Source of the DNA: Amyloporia xantha
Taxonomy: Eukaryota > Basidiomycota > Agaricomycetes > Polyporales > Adustoporiaceae
DNA length: 64,000 nucleotides
Direction of reading: 5' to 3'
Assembly (NCBI GenBank): GCA_036971615.1
Contig: JAYKKR010000003.1
Coordinates: 1,364,001-1,428,000 of the forward strand
This document shows, piece after piece, positions 34,769-45,350 of this stretch (positions are counted from its first letter, which is position 1; every line of letters starts with the position of its first letter). Under the pieces are notes generated by a model. The model searched no databases, was not told the DNA's origin, and saw only the letters and a program-made list of their open reading frames with translations. The position numbers were made by a program, and so were the translations under genes.

Positions 34769-35150
34769 TTTTGGTAGAGATGGTGTTCGGTTCCTGTATT
34801 ATGCGTATGCTGTTATCTTATACACTCGTTGTATTGCTTTCTGTTGTATTTCTTTTGCCATTGCAGACGACATGTCAAATATGCATGTCTTGAGCCGGAA
34901 AATACCCTATCCACGATGTGAGGCCGTCAATCTAGCGGAGGAAGACACTGGTGACTTAGGGCTTTGTTGACGTCTATTTGCTGACCAATCGCGACGACGG
35001 TGCGCCGCGGGCAGTGGCTCAGCCGTGACCTTGTCAGAGTCTTCAGCGTCGAGAGGTCCACAAGGAACCTCCTTCGTTACGTCCAGAGCTGAAGAGCGGT
35101 TGATAGCGTCGAGTACCTGTAACGTAGGAAGAAGTAGACAGAAGCAAGCA
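34769..35150. other. Intergenic
   Basis: Tandem spacing between PRP46 and the TFIIS gene. It should contain the PRP46 3' UTR and TFIIS promoter. Nothing else recognised. Confidence 0.4.
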
Positions 35151-36670
35151 TGTCCGCCGCGGCAGAGCTGAAGTCGCTTGTCAAAGGCTTGCATGGCGCC
35201 TCGAACGATGCGGTATGTCTAGTAATCATTTCCTATGGCCTCCCCGTCACTCCCGTTCAAATTCATTTGCTGACGTTGTTCTTGTTTTGAAACGGCGTAT
35301 GCCCGGTTTGACAGGAGATCGTAGGGATTTTGAAGACGCTGAAACAAGAGGCGAAGATCACGGAAGCGATTCTTAGGGTATGTCTTTCACTCGTCTGGAT
35401 CTATTCGTTTCCGGACTTCGGCCTAACAGAGACTAACGTTATATTCTATTTTGCGACTCTTAGGAAAGCAAGGCTGGGCTGGCAGTCGGAAAGCTGCGCT
35501 CGCACGCCACAAAGGAAGTCTCTGATCTCGCGAAAGAAATCGTCAAGAAATGGAAGACAGAGGTCGATCGGCAAAAGCAAACCAATGGAGGTAGTCCGAA
35601 GCCTACCACTAACGGGAAAACCCCAGGCGAGTGCGATTGCAGCATTTACAATATCGTACTTTGTGACTTACGCCTTTGTTCGTCAGTCTCGCGGAAAGCT
35701 TCCGTGGCCTCCAGCACCATGTCTACTTCTGCCACGCCATCTGCCACACCGTCTACACCTATCACACCAACCATGTCAACTGTCGGGAGTGGCAACAAGG
35801 GTGAATTGCGCACGGCCAAGAGCGACGGAGTGAAAACAAATGTCACAGGCGACACCACGCGAGACAAGTGTATTGAACTTCTCTACGATGCACTAGCGTC
35901 CGACTCAGGAGCGCGTAAGTGGTCGAATTATCCATGTCATCACTACATGCTCAAGTGCCCCTTTCCAGCGAGTGAACTTATCATGACTCGTGCGAAAGGT
36001 ATTGAGAGCGCCGTCCTAGCAGAATTCCACGGCACGACGGGCCCTTACAAGGCTAAAATCCGATCATTCTTCGTCAACCTCAAGGACAAAAACAACCCCG
36101 GCTTGCGAGAGAGTATCGTCAGCGGCGATTTGCCCGTCCAGAGATTTAGCAAGATGACTAGCCAAGTAGGCGACGACAAACATTTGTGCCGACACTGTAT
36201 TCATTGTTTGTTCGCCCAGGACATGGCATCAGAAGAGCGGAAAGCAGCAGATAACAAGATTATGCAAGAAAACTTGTTTAAAGCACTAGGCGCCGAGGAA
36301 GTACAAGCAGAAACAGACGCGTTCCAGTGTGGGCGCTGCAAGCAGGTCAGCACGCACACGAGTGTGTGCTTTTCTGCATTATGCTAATTCTCGTTTCTCA
36401 GAGGAAATGCCGATACCGCCAAGCCCAAACGCGCAGTGCCGATGAACCGATGACTGTATGTGTGCTACTTTACTGTCTCATGTGTACATTGCTAACACAA
36501 GTTTTCTAGACATTTGTGACGTACGTCGTATTACTGATAGTATTCTTGACGGTCTCCACTAATTGCTCTATTCCTTGCAGTTGTACTGTCTGTAACAATA
36601 GGTGCGTATACAAGTCGAAGGAACAAGTATGGTCACTGACACTGCGCTTGATAGGTGGAAGTTTTCATGA
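35151..36670 (+). CDS. DST1: Transcription elongation factor TFIIS
   Basis: Ten exons, 35151-35213, 35315-35377, 35464-35626, 35687-35914, 35969-36165, 36220-36345, 36402-36455, 36510-36520, 36581-36601 and 36655-36670, encode 313 aa. Domain I is the LW/TFIIS N-terminal helix bundle (SLVKGLHGASND to KKWKTEVDRQKQ). A Ser/Thr/Pro linker follows. The central domain runs from TRDKCIELLYDALA to LRESIVSGDLPVQRFSKMTS. The C-terminal zinc ribbon has CGRCKQRKCRYRQAQTRSAD, the essential acidic hairpin (RSADEPMTTF) and CTVCNNRWKFS. It binds stalled RNA polymerase II and stimulates transcript cleavage. Two features are unusual: an 11-nt exon 8, and an intron 3 that uses a GC donor if the linker is read as PTTNGKTP|VSRKAS. 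A GT donor at 35591 would also keep phase but would remove part of the linker. Confidence 0.93.
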
Positions 36671-37180
36671 TAAAGTACATCATGCCTAATCCCGTATATG
36701 ATAACGTCTGGTTCTGACTTCGTACTTGCTCTGTGCCACATGCTGTGTGAACTCTGGTTGTTCCTGACTTGAGCTATCTCCACCCCTGTTTCCTCATGTT
36801 TCGCAGAGAGCAGTATCTCACTTACCTTTATGTATGTATCCTTGTAGGTAGTTTTCATGATTTTCATTCTAGGCATTCCCTAGTCACCGTTATGCACTTT
36901 ACTATGAAGTGTGTGACTCCCAGTGGCCGATGTCTCACAGATTACGGTCCCAAATGACCTGTCATTTGGTTATCAATTGATGTACGGTGAGTGTGCTTAT
37001 GTAAGGGCTCCACCCTCGTTGGAACCGAAACGTTTAAGCGATCACGTTCTTGTTTGTTTCCAGGTGATGTTTCTCACTTTGACTTTGCGCTTTTGCTCCT
37101 AGGAGTCCACGCATTCGAAGGGGGCCTACTTATTCTGCTGTCCATGTCTGTGCCAATTTTTGAATATGTTTTGTAAGCTG
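36671..37180. other. Intergenic
   Basis: Low-GC sequence after TFIIS with no recognisable gene. It is the boundary between the intact housekeeping genes and the repeat-rich region. Confidence 0.35.
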
Positions 37181-38027
37181 TTGGAAGCGGTAGACGTATC
37201 TTTTGACTGCATCACGTGGTGTATGGAAACCACTCACGTGTATTTCACGTGAATGGTGCTCGCATTCGGTTGCCACGTGGTGCTATATGATCTAAAGAGA
37301 GTGGGACGACAGGGGTATTGTGGCGCGCGTAGCGCGCGTGGAAACCACCTGGCACCCACGTTGGCCGCGTGGCTGCCATGCGACCGCAGGTCCTCCCATA
37401 AGGTGGCCGCGCGCAGCGCGAGAGTAGGCGCCGGGCCCCGCGCAGCGGCAGGGGGGTCCACGGGGGTCTCCCCCGCGCAAGGTCCCAAAGTAAAATACAA
37501 CATTCTCGCTGCAACGGGCACCAGTGGTGTGCAGCACGGGCTCGCATCGGGTCTCCCTGTGCACTACTATGTCGGCTGCAACGGGAACCTATGTCGGTGC
37601 ACTCTCCGGATGACCAGCACAAGTATCCAAAAAAGGTAAAAATATGATACAGTGCCCGCTGCAACGGGAACAGGCACCAGGCTCGCATCCCCTATGCAAT
37701 ATGTCCGCTGTGTATCAACAGGAACCAGTGTCAGTGCATTGATGCCTCACTCCACGCAGTGTTTTTCCTTGCACGGGGATTCGAGAGTTGGTGCCAGGCT
37801 CCAGTGGGCTCCGCGCAGTGGCAGGGGGGTCTGCAGGGGTCTCCCCCGCGCAAGGATCCAAGTAAAATACACCATTCCCACTTGCGCAACGGGAACGGGC
37901 AGTGGGCACTGACTCAGTAGAGCGGAAGGCACGGGTCATCCCCATATCACGGGAGTTGGCGCCGGCCTTGCATCCCAGTCAGGCCCTCTCACCCCATAGT
38001 ACGTCCGCTGCAACGGGAACATTCCCA
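37181..38027. repeat. GC-rich palindromic repeat field left of the Plavaka element
   Basis: Dense in short inverted words: CACGTG pairs near 37210-37255, CGCGCGTAGCGCGCG near 37325, CCGCGCAGCGG near 37438, and GGGGGT...CCCCC hairpins near 37450-37475 and 37825-37850. The phrase CTGCAACGGGAAC recurs near 37575, 37660 and 38008, with related AACGGGAACGGG near 37890. A block of about 70 bp (37436-37505) is repeated with modest divergence at 37808-37876. Related words recur on the right side of the transposon at 44785-44930, so the element appears to sit inside this repeat. No open frame of interest. Confidence 0.55.
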
Positions 38028-38048
38028 CATCAGCAAAGTGGCGTATCG

Positions 38049-38230
38049 TCTGAATGGATCTGATATACCTGAATTCAGCTGTATCAGATACCCAGGTGGC
38101 CAGAATGGGCCGTCTGAACTCATTAGATTACTTCTGACTCCAGAACAATCCAGACGTCGTTCAGATGTTATTTCAGATCACTCAGGTTTACTCAGATGTG
38201 CGAGTCAGGCTATTCAGAAGTTCAGAAGTT
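38049..38230. repeat. Left subterminal repeats of the transposon
   Basis: TCTGA, CCTGA, TCAGA and TCAGG words recur roughly every 10-11 bp from just inside the terminal repeat, in both orientations (for example 38049, 38059, 38068, 38113, 38161, 38173, 38181, 38191, 38215, 38222). One helical turn spacing suggests arrayed protein-binding sites. Confidence 0.6.
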
Positions 38231-38645
38231 GAAATTGCAAATATGTATTATAGTACCACGGAATGCGGCCAGAAAACACGATTAGTATGAATTCAATATT
38301 AGATCAAAAACGATATGATACTAGAGAGCAGGAATGAAACATATGGAACGCAACAGTCAAATTGTTGTGCGCTGTGAACACGGTATCAATGATGTATAAT
38401 CATCATCTATGTCAGTCCTTGGGTAGCAAAAAACGGCGGCTCTACTTCGAAGTCAAATCAATCCAAGTAAGATGTATGAGAACGGATGAATCGCTGCAAG
38501 CAGCAGGTAAACAAGACGGCATAATTGGGATGCGGACACTGGGTATATGATCGGCAATGGGTCGCGGGTGGTGCGCTTTGCCCGAACGATTCAAGCGGTC
38601 TCGCCCTGCAGTAGTTTTATTCAGCGACATACTAATGTATGTGAG

Positions 38646-40742
38646 CTAGACAAGTACCTCATCTGTCTCTTCGTCAGAGTCCAAAATAGCAGCCGGCTGG
38701 GACGCATACGCGATTACCTCAGCCTCGTAGTTCCCGCTGAACGTGCAGCCGCGCCCATGCCCGACAGCTTCGGCTTTGGAAAGGATATCCGCGCGCGCAT
38801 CGTCATCGAGATTCTTGATTGAATTGATGTAAAACGGGACACGGGCGCCCCACTTGCTTTCACCGAAATTGTCCGCCTTGGTCTTGACAATCTTGCCAGT
38901 CTTCGCAAGGTTCCAGGCTCTTTCGACCTGTCCGAAGCAAGGTGACTCGGGGTTGCACCAATGACAAGCAACTGGGCACTTACAGCGATAAGCACTATCA
39001 GTAGAGCCCCGCAGCAGAAGCTATCGCATCCGTAAAACGCTTGCGCTGTTGAAGTGAGGTGATATGCCAGAGTGTCGGAAATGACGGCATGTTGAAAGCG
39101 GCCGTAGCGTCGCTGGCAGCATAACAGTGTCAGCGGATGTGTTCGCAATGACTCGGTTGGACTAGGTGTACTTACAGAGACGGTACCATCAAACTCGTAC
39201 TTGACCCTTCGGAACAGGAAAGGCTGCGCGGGTTCCGCCAATGCTAACGCAACAGTGTCGGCACGTTCATCTTCACTGGTTATATTTAACGTCTTGAAAT
39301 GCCTCTTCAACGAGTTGAGGGACTCTTTTGCAATACCCGAGCGCCAGTCGTACATTTTCTGCTGCGCCTGTGAGATAAGTTCCTCATGAGCTCGATCACA
39401 TGCAGATATGGCCGTAATACTACGGTGGCATACCAGCTTATAAACAGGACTCTTGATGGTAATCTTGTGAGGAACATTTGGGAAGATGTCATTCCACAAA
39501 TCCTGCAAGACCTTGAGCATCGGGATAGACTGAAGATCATAAGGATTCTCTAAAGAGCCAAGAAATTCAAACCACGTGGGAACGAATACTTTCTTCCATC
39601 TGTGGTGGCTACAACCTGCCGGTAGCTTCTTGACCGTGAGAGGACCACTATCATCTTCGTCATTGTCGTTGTCGTTGTCATCGACATCAATGAAACCTGC
39701 GGTTGCGGCAACCGAAGGCCGGAATGAGGCATTGTGTGCAATCTGAACAACCCCTTGGACGGTAAAGGATATTAGCGAAACTGAGGTTACCTGGAGATAA
39801 AGAACTTACTGTGTTAGTGGGTCGGCCCTGTCCCGCAACCTCGGGGGCCTGTTCGGGACTGTACTCCTCGTCATCTTCCACATCAATGACATACTCGCTG
39901 GCATGTACAGGCACATCATCATCGGACTCGGCATCCGAGTGCATGCCAGCAAAATGGCCGTCGTTCGGGACGGAAGGTGTACAAGTCGTCTCGTTGCCAG
40001 TGGTGGACATCTTGTTTGGGAGAGTCCTAGGTGGCTGACTCGGAGCCTTCTTTGCGGGCTCTCCACTGGCCGGTGTTCGATCCCGGGCAGTATCCCACCC
40101 AGTCAGCAGGCCAGCAGGATGGGCAGGCTTCTTCTTCTTAGGCTCTCGGGTGTTGTCGGGTGGCCTGGCCAAAAACGTCAATTGGAAATCATGTAATTAT
40201 AGAATGTAGCACCATGAGTAACGTACACATCATGGTCAGCCTTGCGTTTGGGTGCCAGCACCGTATACTCAGTAGTCGGCGTCGCACCACTTCTATTGTC
40301 TGGGTACGTCGTGTTTGGGGTCTGCCGATAGTTCTCAATGTCTGCCCGAGTGGTCTTGGTCTTTCCCTTAGCAGGAGGCTGGACTTCCGTTGGCAACACT
40401 ACAAAAAAACTCAGCGAGACATGTACCACAGTTGAGTATTTATGACGTACCATTCGGGGCTGCAAGTTCAGATGCCAGATTATTGCCAGCGACATTCTTG
40501 CGGATGATACGCGGCGGGAGGACACGCTGCGCTTGTTCAGCCATGTCTTTGCGCCGGAGCTCGTCTTGCAGCTGTGATATCTTCTTGATAGTTGCCTCTC
40601 GACTTTGTTGAGCCTGAGCCTTCGCGGTAGTCTTGGCGGCCTCATCTTGAGCAACCTGAGCACTGCTTCGCCGAGGCTGCTTGTCCTGCAAGAGGATCTG
40701 CCCCGGATGCTTGTTCGCATTTGCGGCCCGAGTCTTCGCCAT
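38646..40742 (-). CDS. Transposon partner protein divergent from Plavaka transposase (copy 1)
   Basis: Seven exons, 40742-40451, 40398-40227, 40164-39810, 39742-39434, 39367-39176, 39112-38984 and 38927-38646, encode 576 aa without internal stops. The N-terminus MAKTRAANANKHPG matches the partner in the second element (MAYKTRASNADKHPG). A coiled-coil-like Gln/Ala/Lys segment, a long basic and acidic linker (KKKKPAHPAG; SDAESDDDVPVHASEYVIDV) and a core with WKKVFVPTWFEFLGSL, LWNDIFPNVPHKI, MYDWRSGIAKESL and AYHLTSTAQAF follow. The last exon ends SDEETDEVLV. No catalytic motif is recognised. It starts 385 bp from the transposase start and points away from it, and that arrangement is repeated in the other copy. 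A DNA-binding or accessory transposition role is inference. Confidence 0.75.
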
Positions 40743-41126
40743 GGTCAATGGTTCGGAGGCCTCAAGACAACCCTCGCAGGTAGACGAAAGAAAATGAACT
40801 AGAAAGAGTGTAGTTAAAAAGGAGCGGAGGCCTGGCGGGGCAAGTTAGGCCTGTTGGTGCCAAAAGAGAGAGGAAGAGGGAGGAAATGATTCAGAAATGA
40901 AGGGCGTACTGTGCTATTTTATTGGTCGGCGATCCAGGACAGCGGATGCGTGCTGGCACACCATGCGGCAGAATGCACGGGGCATCTAAAGTAGGGAAAG
41001 CGTGTGGTCAGTGCGCGCCACGGTGACAGCAATGATAAGGCTACGGCGTAATCGGCTTACCAGTAGATAGCCAGAGTCAGACGAGACGATAACTACAGCC
41101 CAAAAAATCAAAACTGTCTACCTTCA
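40743..41126. promoter_or_regulatory. Bidirectional promoter interval of transposon copy 1
   Basis: This 384-bp gap separates the divergent start codons of the partner gene and the transposase, so it must serve both. No single motif could be assigned. The equivalent gap in copy 2 is 316 bp. Confidence 0.5.
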
Positions 41127-44100
41127 ATGCTAGAGCCTCGGCGGCACGAACACAATCCCTTTCGTTGGCAATGCCAGCAGTGCTCGCGATGGTTTCGTAA
41201 TCCCTCAGGCTTGACGCAGCATCGAAATGCACAACATCCACCGCCTCCAAGCCCTACCCATGATTCACCGTCTTCACCGACTTGGAACAGCAATTTCGAA
41301 GATGCTGGACTCGGAGCTGAGCCATACCAGGATGATGACAATGTGGTCCAAGGACCACTGATTGGAAAGCAAAAACATCCATACCTTGATGGTAAGTGGG
41401 GCTTTTGTTGTATGATATAACTACTAGATTAATAGTGACCGTCAACAATGCCCTGTAGCACGCCCATGCGATATCCACGGAACGTACCTTCCTCAAGATA
41501 CACCGCCCCCCTCACGTACTGCGGCCACTCAGGATGACTGGTTACCATATAGGAGCCGACTAGAATTCGAAACAGCTGAATTTTTATTTAAACGGACGCA
41601 GCTGTCCCAGGCCGATATTAATATCTTGATGGATTTATGGGCTGCCTCGTTGTTAGCATTCGGCGGCAGACCTCCATTCGCGAACGTCGCTGATATGAAT
41701 CGGGTGATCGATTCTACGACTCTTGGAGACGCACCTTGGGAATCATTCACAGCCCATTATAGTGGACCGTTACCTGACGAGAATGTACCGTCATGGATGA
41801 CAGCAGAGTACGAGATCTGGACAAGAAATCCTCGTATGATCCTTCACCAGATGCTGGCAAATCCCGACTTCGCAGACGAAAGTGATCTCTCGCCGTACCG
41901 GGATTTCGATGAGAATGGTGAACGGCGATTCACCAATGTTATGTCTGGCGATTGGGCGTGGAGGCAGGCTGTGAGTCGCACCATATGGATAACTTCAGGT
42001 AGAAAACAAACTAACGTGGACCCACAGGACCAAATAGCACAGGATCCTGCAACACATGGAGCCATGTTCGTTCCAGTCATCCTGGGCAGCGACAAAACAA
42101 CCGTCTCAGTTGCCACGGGAAATAACGAATACTACCCTCTATATATTTCCACCGGCAATGTTTTCAATGGGGTTCGACGCGCTCACCGGAATGCGGTTGC
42201 TGTCCTCGCGTTCTTATCAATTCCAAAAAGTAAGTCCAAATTTTCGAAGTTGGACTTTGGGCGCCGCCGCAGATACCTATTACATGCCGCTGACTGCTCT
42301 CGATACTAGGTGAGAAAAAATACGACCAAGACAAGGCCTTCCGCAGGTTCCGACGTCAACTCTACCATTCCAGCCTTTCCGCAATCTTGGCGCCGCTGCG
42401 TCCCGGCATGTCTGTCCCCGAAGTGGTTCGCTGTTCGGATTCCCATTTCCGCCGTGCGATTTATGGCTTGGGACCCTATCTCGCGGACTATCCAGAGCAA
42501 GCACTGGCAGCCTGCATTGTACAGGGATGGTGTGCAACGTACGTCCTTCTTTCCTTCATGCCTATGGATGACATTCTTAACGGGTACTGTACTAGCTGCC
42601 CTGGCGATCGGAACAATCTGGATAGCGGACTAAACCAAGCGCGTCGCTCGCGGGAGCACTCAGCCGCGCTGATAGATGCGCTCGATGCGGCGACGCTCTG
42701 GAACGACTACGGGATTGTGAACGATGTAATTGTGCGCCGTCTTTTCTTATCGTTGGCTTATAAATTATCACTTACCGGCGCCGCTTCCTCACTGTTCTAC
42801 AGCCATTTATGAATGATTTTCCTCGTGCCGACATTCACGAACTGCTCTCTGGTGACCTGCTACATCAAGTGATCAAGGGCGCTTTCAAAGATCACCTGGT
42901 TACGTGGATCGGCGAATATCTTGTTCTTGAGCATGGAGAAGCACGGGCGACTGAGATTACAGATGAGATCGACCGGCGGTGCGGCCCCTCTTCATGCCTC
43001 ACGCGCCTTGAACGTGTCTCACAGTGATGTATCTGTAGCATTGCTGCTGTTCCTCCTTTCTCTGGCCTACGGCGCTTTCATCAAGGTCGCAACTTCAAGC
43101 AATGGACTGGGGATGACTCGAAAGGTCTCATGAAGGTCCGTTGGAATGCAATCATCCTCAGCAGCATGAGGCTGATACAATCCCATTTACGGTCAGGTTT
43201 ATCTTCCTGCTATCGCTGGCCTCGTGCCCTCACAGATCATATGTGCGGCCAGTGCTTTTCTCGATTTCTGTTATCTTGTTCGCAGGTCCGTTCATACAGA
43301 GAAGACAATAATGCACGTGGAAGATGCACTCGGCCGTTATCATCAACATCGAGAGATCTTTCGCACCGCGGGAGTACGCCCCGATGGGTTTTCAATGCCA
43401 CGCCAACATTCCCTCGGCCATTATCCTCGACACGTCCGGAATTACGGTGCCCCTAATGGACTCTGCACCTCGATCACCGAATCCAAGCATATCAAAGCTG
43501 TCAAAGAACCTTGGCGACGTTCTAATCGGTTTGAAGCGTTAGGGCAAATGCTACTCACGAATCAACGGCTCGATAAACTGGCCGCCTCGCGTGCTGATTT
43601 TACTGCACGGGACATGCTCAACGGCACTTGTTTGTCCGATGCGCTGCGCCATATGCAACTACTCCTGGATACCCTCGAAGCCGACAGCTCCGAAACACAA
43701 GAGGAGGATCCCGACGAGGCTCACGCGAATGACGACGAGGCCATCGCGAATGAAGATGCCGCTATCGCGGATGAAGACGAGGATGTCGAAGTACAGGGGC
43801 CTCGGATCGATGCCTTTGTGGTCCTTGCAAGACGGCCTGGTAAGTATCATAGCAGCCTTTTCCGAGCATGTTCTCATTCTCGTCACACAGCCAAAGGTTA
43901 TCCTCGGCACCTGGCTGAGCTCGGTAACCACTTAGGACGGCCAGGCCTTGTTGACGCAGTAGCGTCATTCCTTTTTGAACAGCGCTCAGCCCAGGCTGCA
44001 AATGATCACTTCCCGAATAGCGATGACATGATCGCCCCTTATCGCAATGCTCGCCTTCGCATTTCTGTCTTTCACTCGGCTGTCGCGACGTTCTATGCAC

Positions 44101-44561
44101 CGAGCGATCTTTCGGGTACTGGTGGTATGCGCCGCGAATGGATCCGCGCAACTCCGTCCTGGCGCTCAGGTGCTAGTCGGTATGACACGGTTCTTGTCAG
44201 CAAAGACCCAACACAAGAAGGCTTCCGCGCGTTCTACGTAGCGCGGGTGCGACTTTTCTTCTCCTTCTTCTATAATCAAACATTATATCCCTGTGCATTA
44301 GTGGAATGGTTCTTGCCTGTTGGAGATGAGCCGGATGACGACACTGCTATGTGGATTGTCAAGCCGGAATTTGATGCAGATGGGCGCAGACCTTGTGAAG
44401 TCATCCACCTGGATACTATCGTACGCGGAGCTCATCTTATTGGCATATATGGTGAGGGTATGCTACCCCCGAAGTTTAAACATTCAGATTCATTGGATGC
44501 CTTTCGTGCATTCTATGTAAATAAGTTCGCCGATTATCACTTGCACGAAACTGTATTCTAA
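41127..44561 (+). CDS. Plavaka-type transposase, full length (copy 1)
   Basis: Nine exons, 41127-41391, 41459-41970, 42028-42229, 42310-42538, 42596-42731, 42803-42978, 43039-43135, 43197-43839 and 43891-44561, encode 976 aa with no stop or frameshift. The N-terminus has a C2H2 finger (FRWQCQQCSRWFRNPSGLTQ then HRNAQH). Conserved Plavaka blocks follow in order: DINILMDLWAASLLAFG, VPVILGSDKTTVSVATG, GVRRAHRNAVAVLAFLSIPK, EVVRCSDSHFRRAIYGLGPY, LADYPEQALAACIVQGWC, NDFPRADIHELLSGDLLHQV, PRQHSLGHYPRHVRNYGAPN, GLCTSITESKHIKAVKEPWR and QMLLTNQRLDKLAASRADFT. An acidic repeat (DEA/NED) lies near residues 700-730. The enzyme should cut and join the element ends; catalytic residues were not assigned. 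Confidence 0.9.
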
Positions 44562-44616
44562 TACCATGTTAGCGTAATGTGTATATATTATCCAGTGCGA
44601 GTTGAAAGTATGATAC

Positions 44617-44750
44617 TCTGAACGACTGGGTGGTCTGACTACAACGAAGGTATGCTAACTTGGAAGCTACTAGTCAGACGGATCAGGTCCTTCAGGCAAA
44701 TTCCAGGCTCGTCAGACGATTTCAGGCGCATCAGGGTAACTCAGGCTCTG
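44617..44750. repeat. Right subterminal repeats of the transposon
   Basis: The words CAGACGGAT, CAGGTCCTT, CAGGCAAATT, CCAGGCTCGT, CAGACGATTT, CAGGCGCAT, CAGGGTAACT and CAGGCTCTG follow one another every 9-11 bp immediately inside the right terminal repeat. This is the clearest array in the element and mirrors the left end in inverted sense. Confidence 0.65.
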
Positions 44751-44766
44751 CGCCACTTTGCTGATG

Positions 44767-44930
44767 CAGCAGCGGCGCCACCTCCTGGCTCCGCGCAACG
44801 GGCGGAAATATGGTTCGCGGCACTTTTCCTTGCACAGGGATCCAAAATAAATTCACATTATAGTATTTTTGCTGAATTGGAATAGGATAGGGTGTACTTT
44901 GCAACGGGAACGGGTCATGGGCACAAAGTG
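44767..44930. repeat. GC-rich palindromic repeat field right of the Plavaka element
   Basis: Contains GGCTCCGCGCAACGGGCGG, CCTTGCACAGGGATCCAAAA and TTTGCAACGGGAACGGG, words also found in the left field (near 37808-37900). This supports insertion of the transposon into a pre-existing repeat. Confidence 0.5.
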
Positions 44931-45004
44931 CCCATTGGATGATACCTAGAATTCAGTGAAGAATTATGATTTGAATCAATCCTATTATATTTCTTCAATT
45001 GAAC

Positions 45005-45121
45005 GTGCAAAGCACCTCCGTGGCAAAGCCACGGGTAAAGTCACTAGAAGACAGAGCATAATTATTTGTATTCAAAGGCGCAAAGCGCCTTGCGTGGCAA
45101 AGCCACGGGTAAAGACACTAG
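45005..45121. repeat. Tandem pair of double-hairpin repeats
   Basis: Two units, 45005-45047 and 45077-45121, each contain two adjacent perfect hairpins and the same ending: GTGCAAAGCAC or GGCGCAAAGCGCC, then CGTGGCAAAGCCACG, then GGTAAAG and CACTAG. The first hairpins differ by compensating changes, so the stem pairing is kept. Confidence 0.6.
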
Positions 45122-45197
45122 TTTTATATCAAGTAGGAACTTCTTCCTCATCAGAGTCGTCACTTTGCTGCTGCCAGTGCTTGACTTAGTGTCGGTA

Positions 45198-45350
45198 TCA
45201 GTGCTGTTCTGTGGGCCGGGTCGTACTCACATGTGCCGCTGGACCCGCTCGCGTCGTCCTTGCGGCCGCGGGAGCTGTTCACGATCGCGTCGGAGGTGCT
45301 GGGCGTCGCAGAGCGTCTCCAGACGGTTCTCAACGAGGAGCAGGATGTAA
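45198..45350 (+). pseudogene. Orphan coding-like segment, possible gene fragment
   Basis: A short, GC-rich stretch reads WAGSYSHVPLDPLASSLRPR then ELFTIASEVLGVAERLQTVL and NEEQD, ending at a sequence that resembles a donor (GATGTAAGGG). Its base composition contrasts with the AT-rich flanks. No upstream or downstream exon could be attached, and the frame closes within about 15 codons. It may be a remnant of a gene broken by repeat insertion; I do not recognise the family. Confidence 0.35.

Larger units (their letters stand above)
38028..44766. mobile_element. Complete Plavaka-type DNA transposon (6.7 kb)
   Basis: The ends are a perfect 16-bp inverted repeat, CATCAGCAAAGTGGCG at 38028-38043 and CGCCACTTTGCTGATG at 44751-44766. 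A 2-bp direct repeat CA flanks both sides; if AT is instead counted as target duplication, the termini start CAGCAAAG. Inside each end lies a 120-180-bp zone of TCTGA/TCAGA/CAGG words at about 10-bp spacing, the layout expected of transposase-binding subterminal repeats in CACTA-like elements. The element carries two divergent genes, a Plavaka-type transposase and a partner protein, both uninterrupted. It therefore looks potentially autonomous. Superfamily placement rests on the transposase sequence. Confidence 0.82.

Noticed and set aside
36671..38027. Possible CRISPR array, because of the recurring CTGCAACGGGAAC
   Set aside because: Spacing between the repeats is irregular, the repeats sit in hairpin-rich DNA, and the host is clearly eukaryotic.
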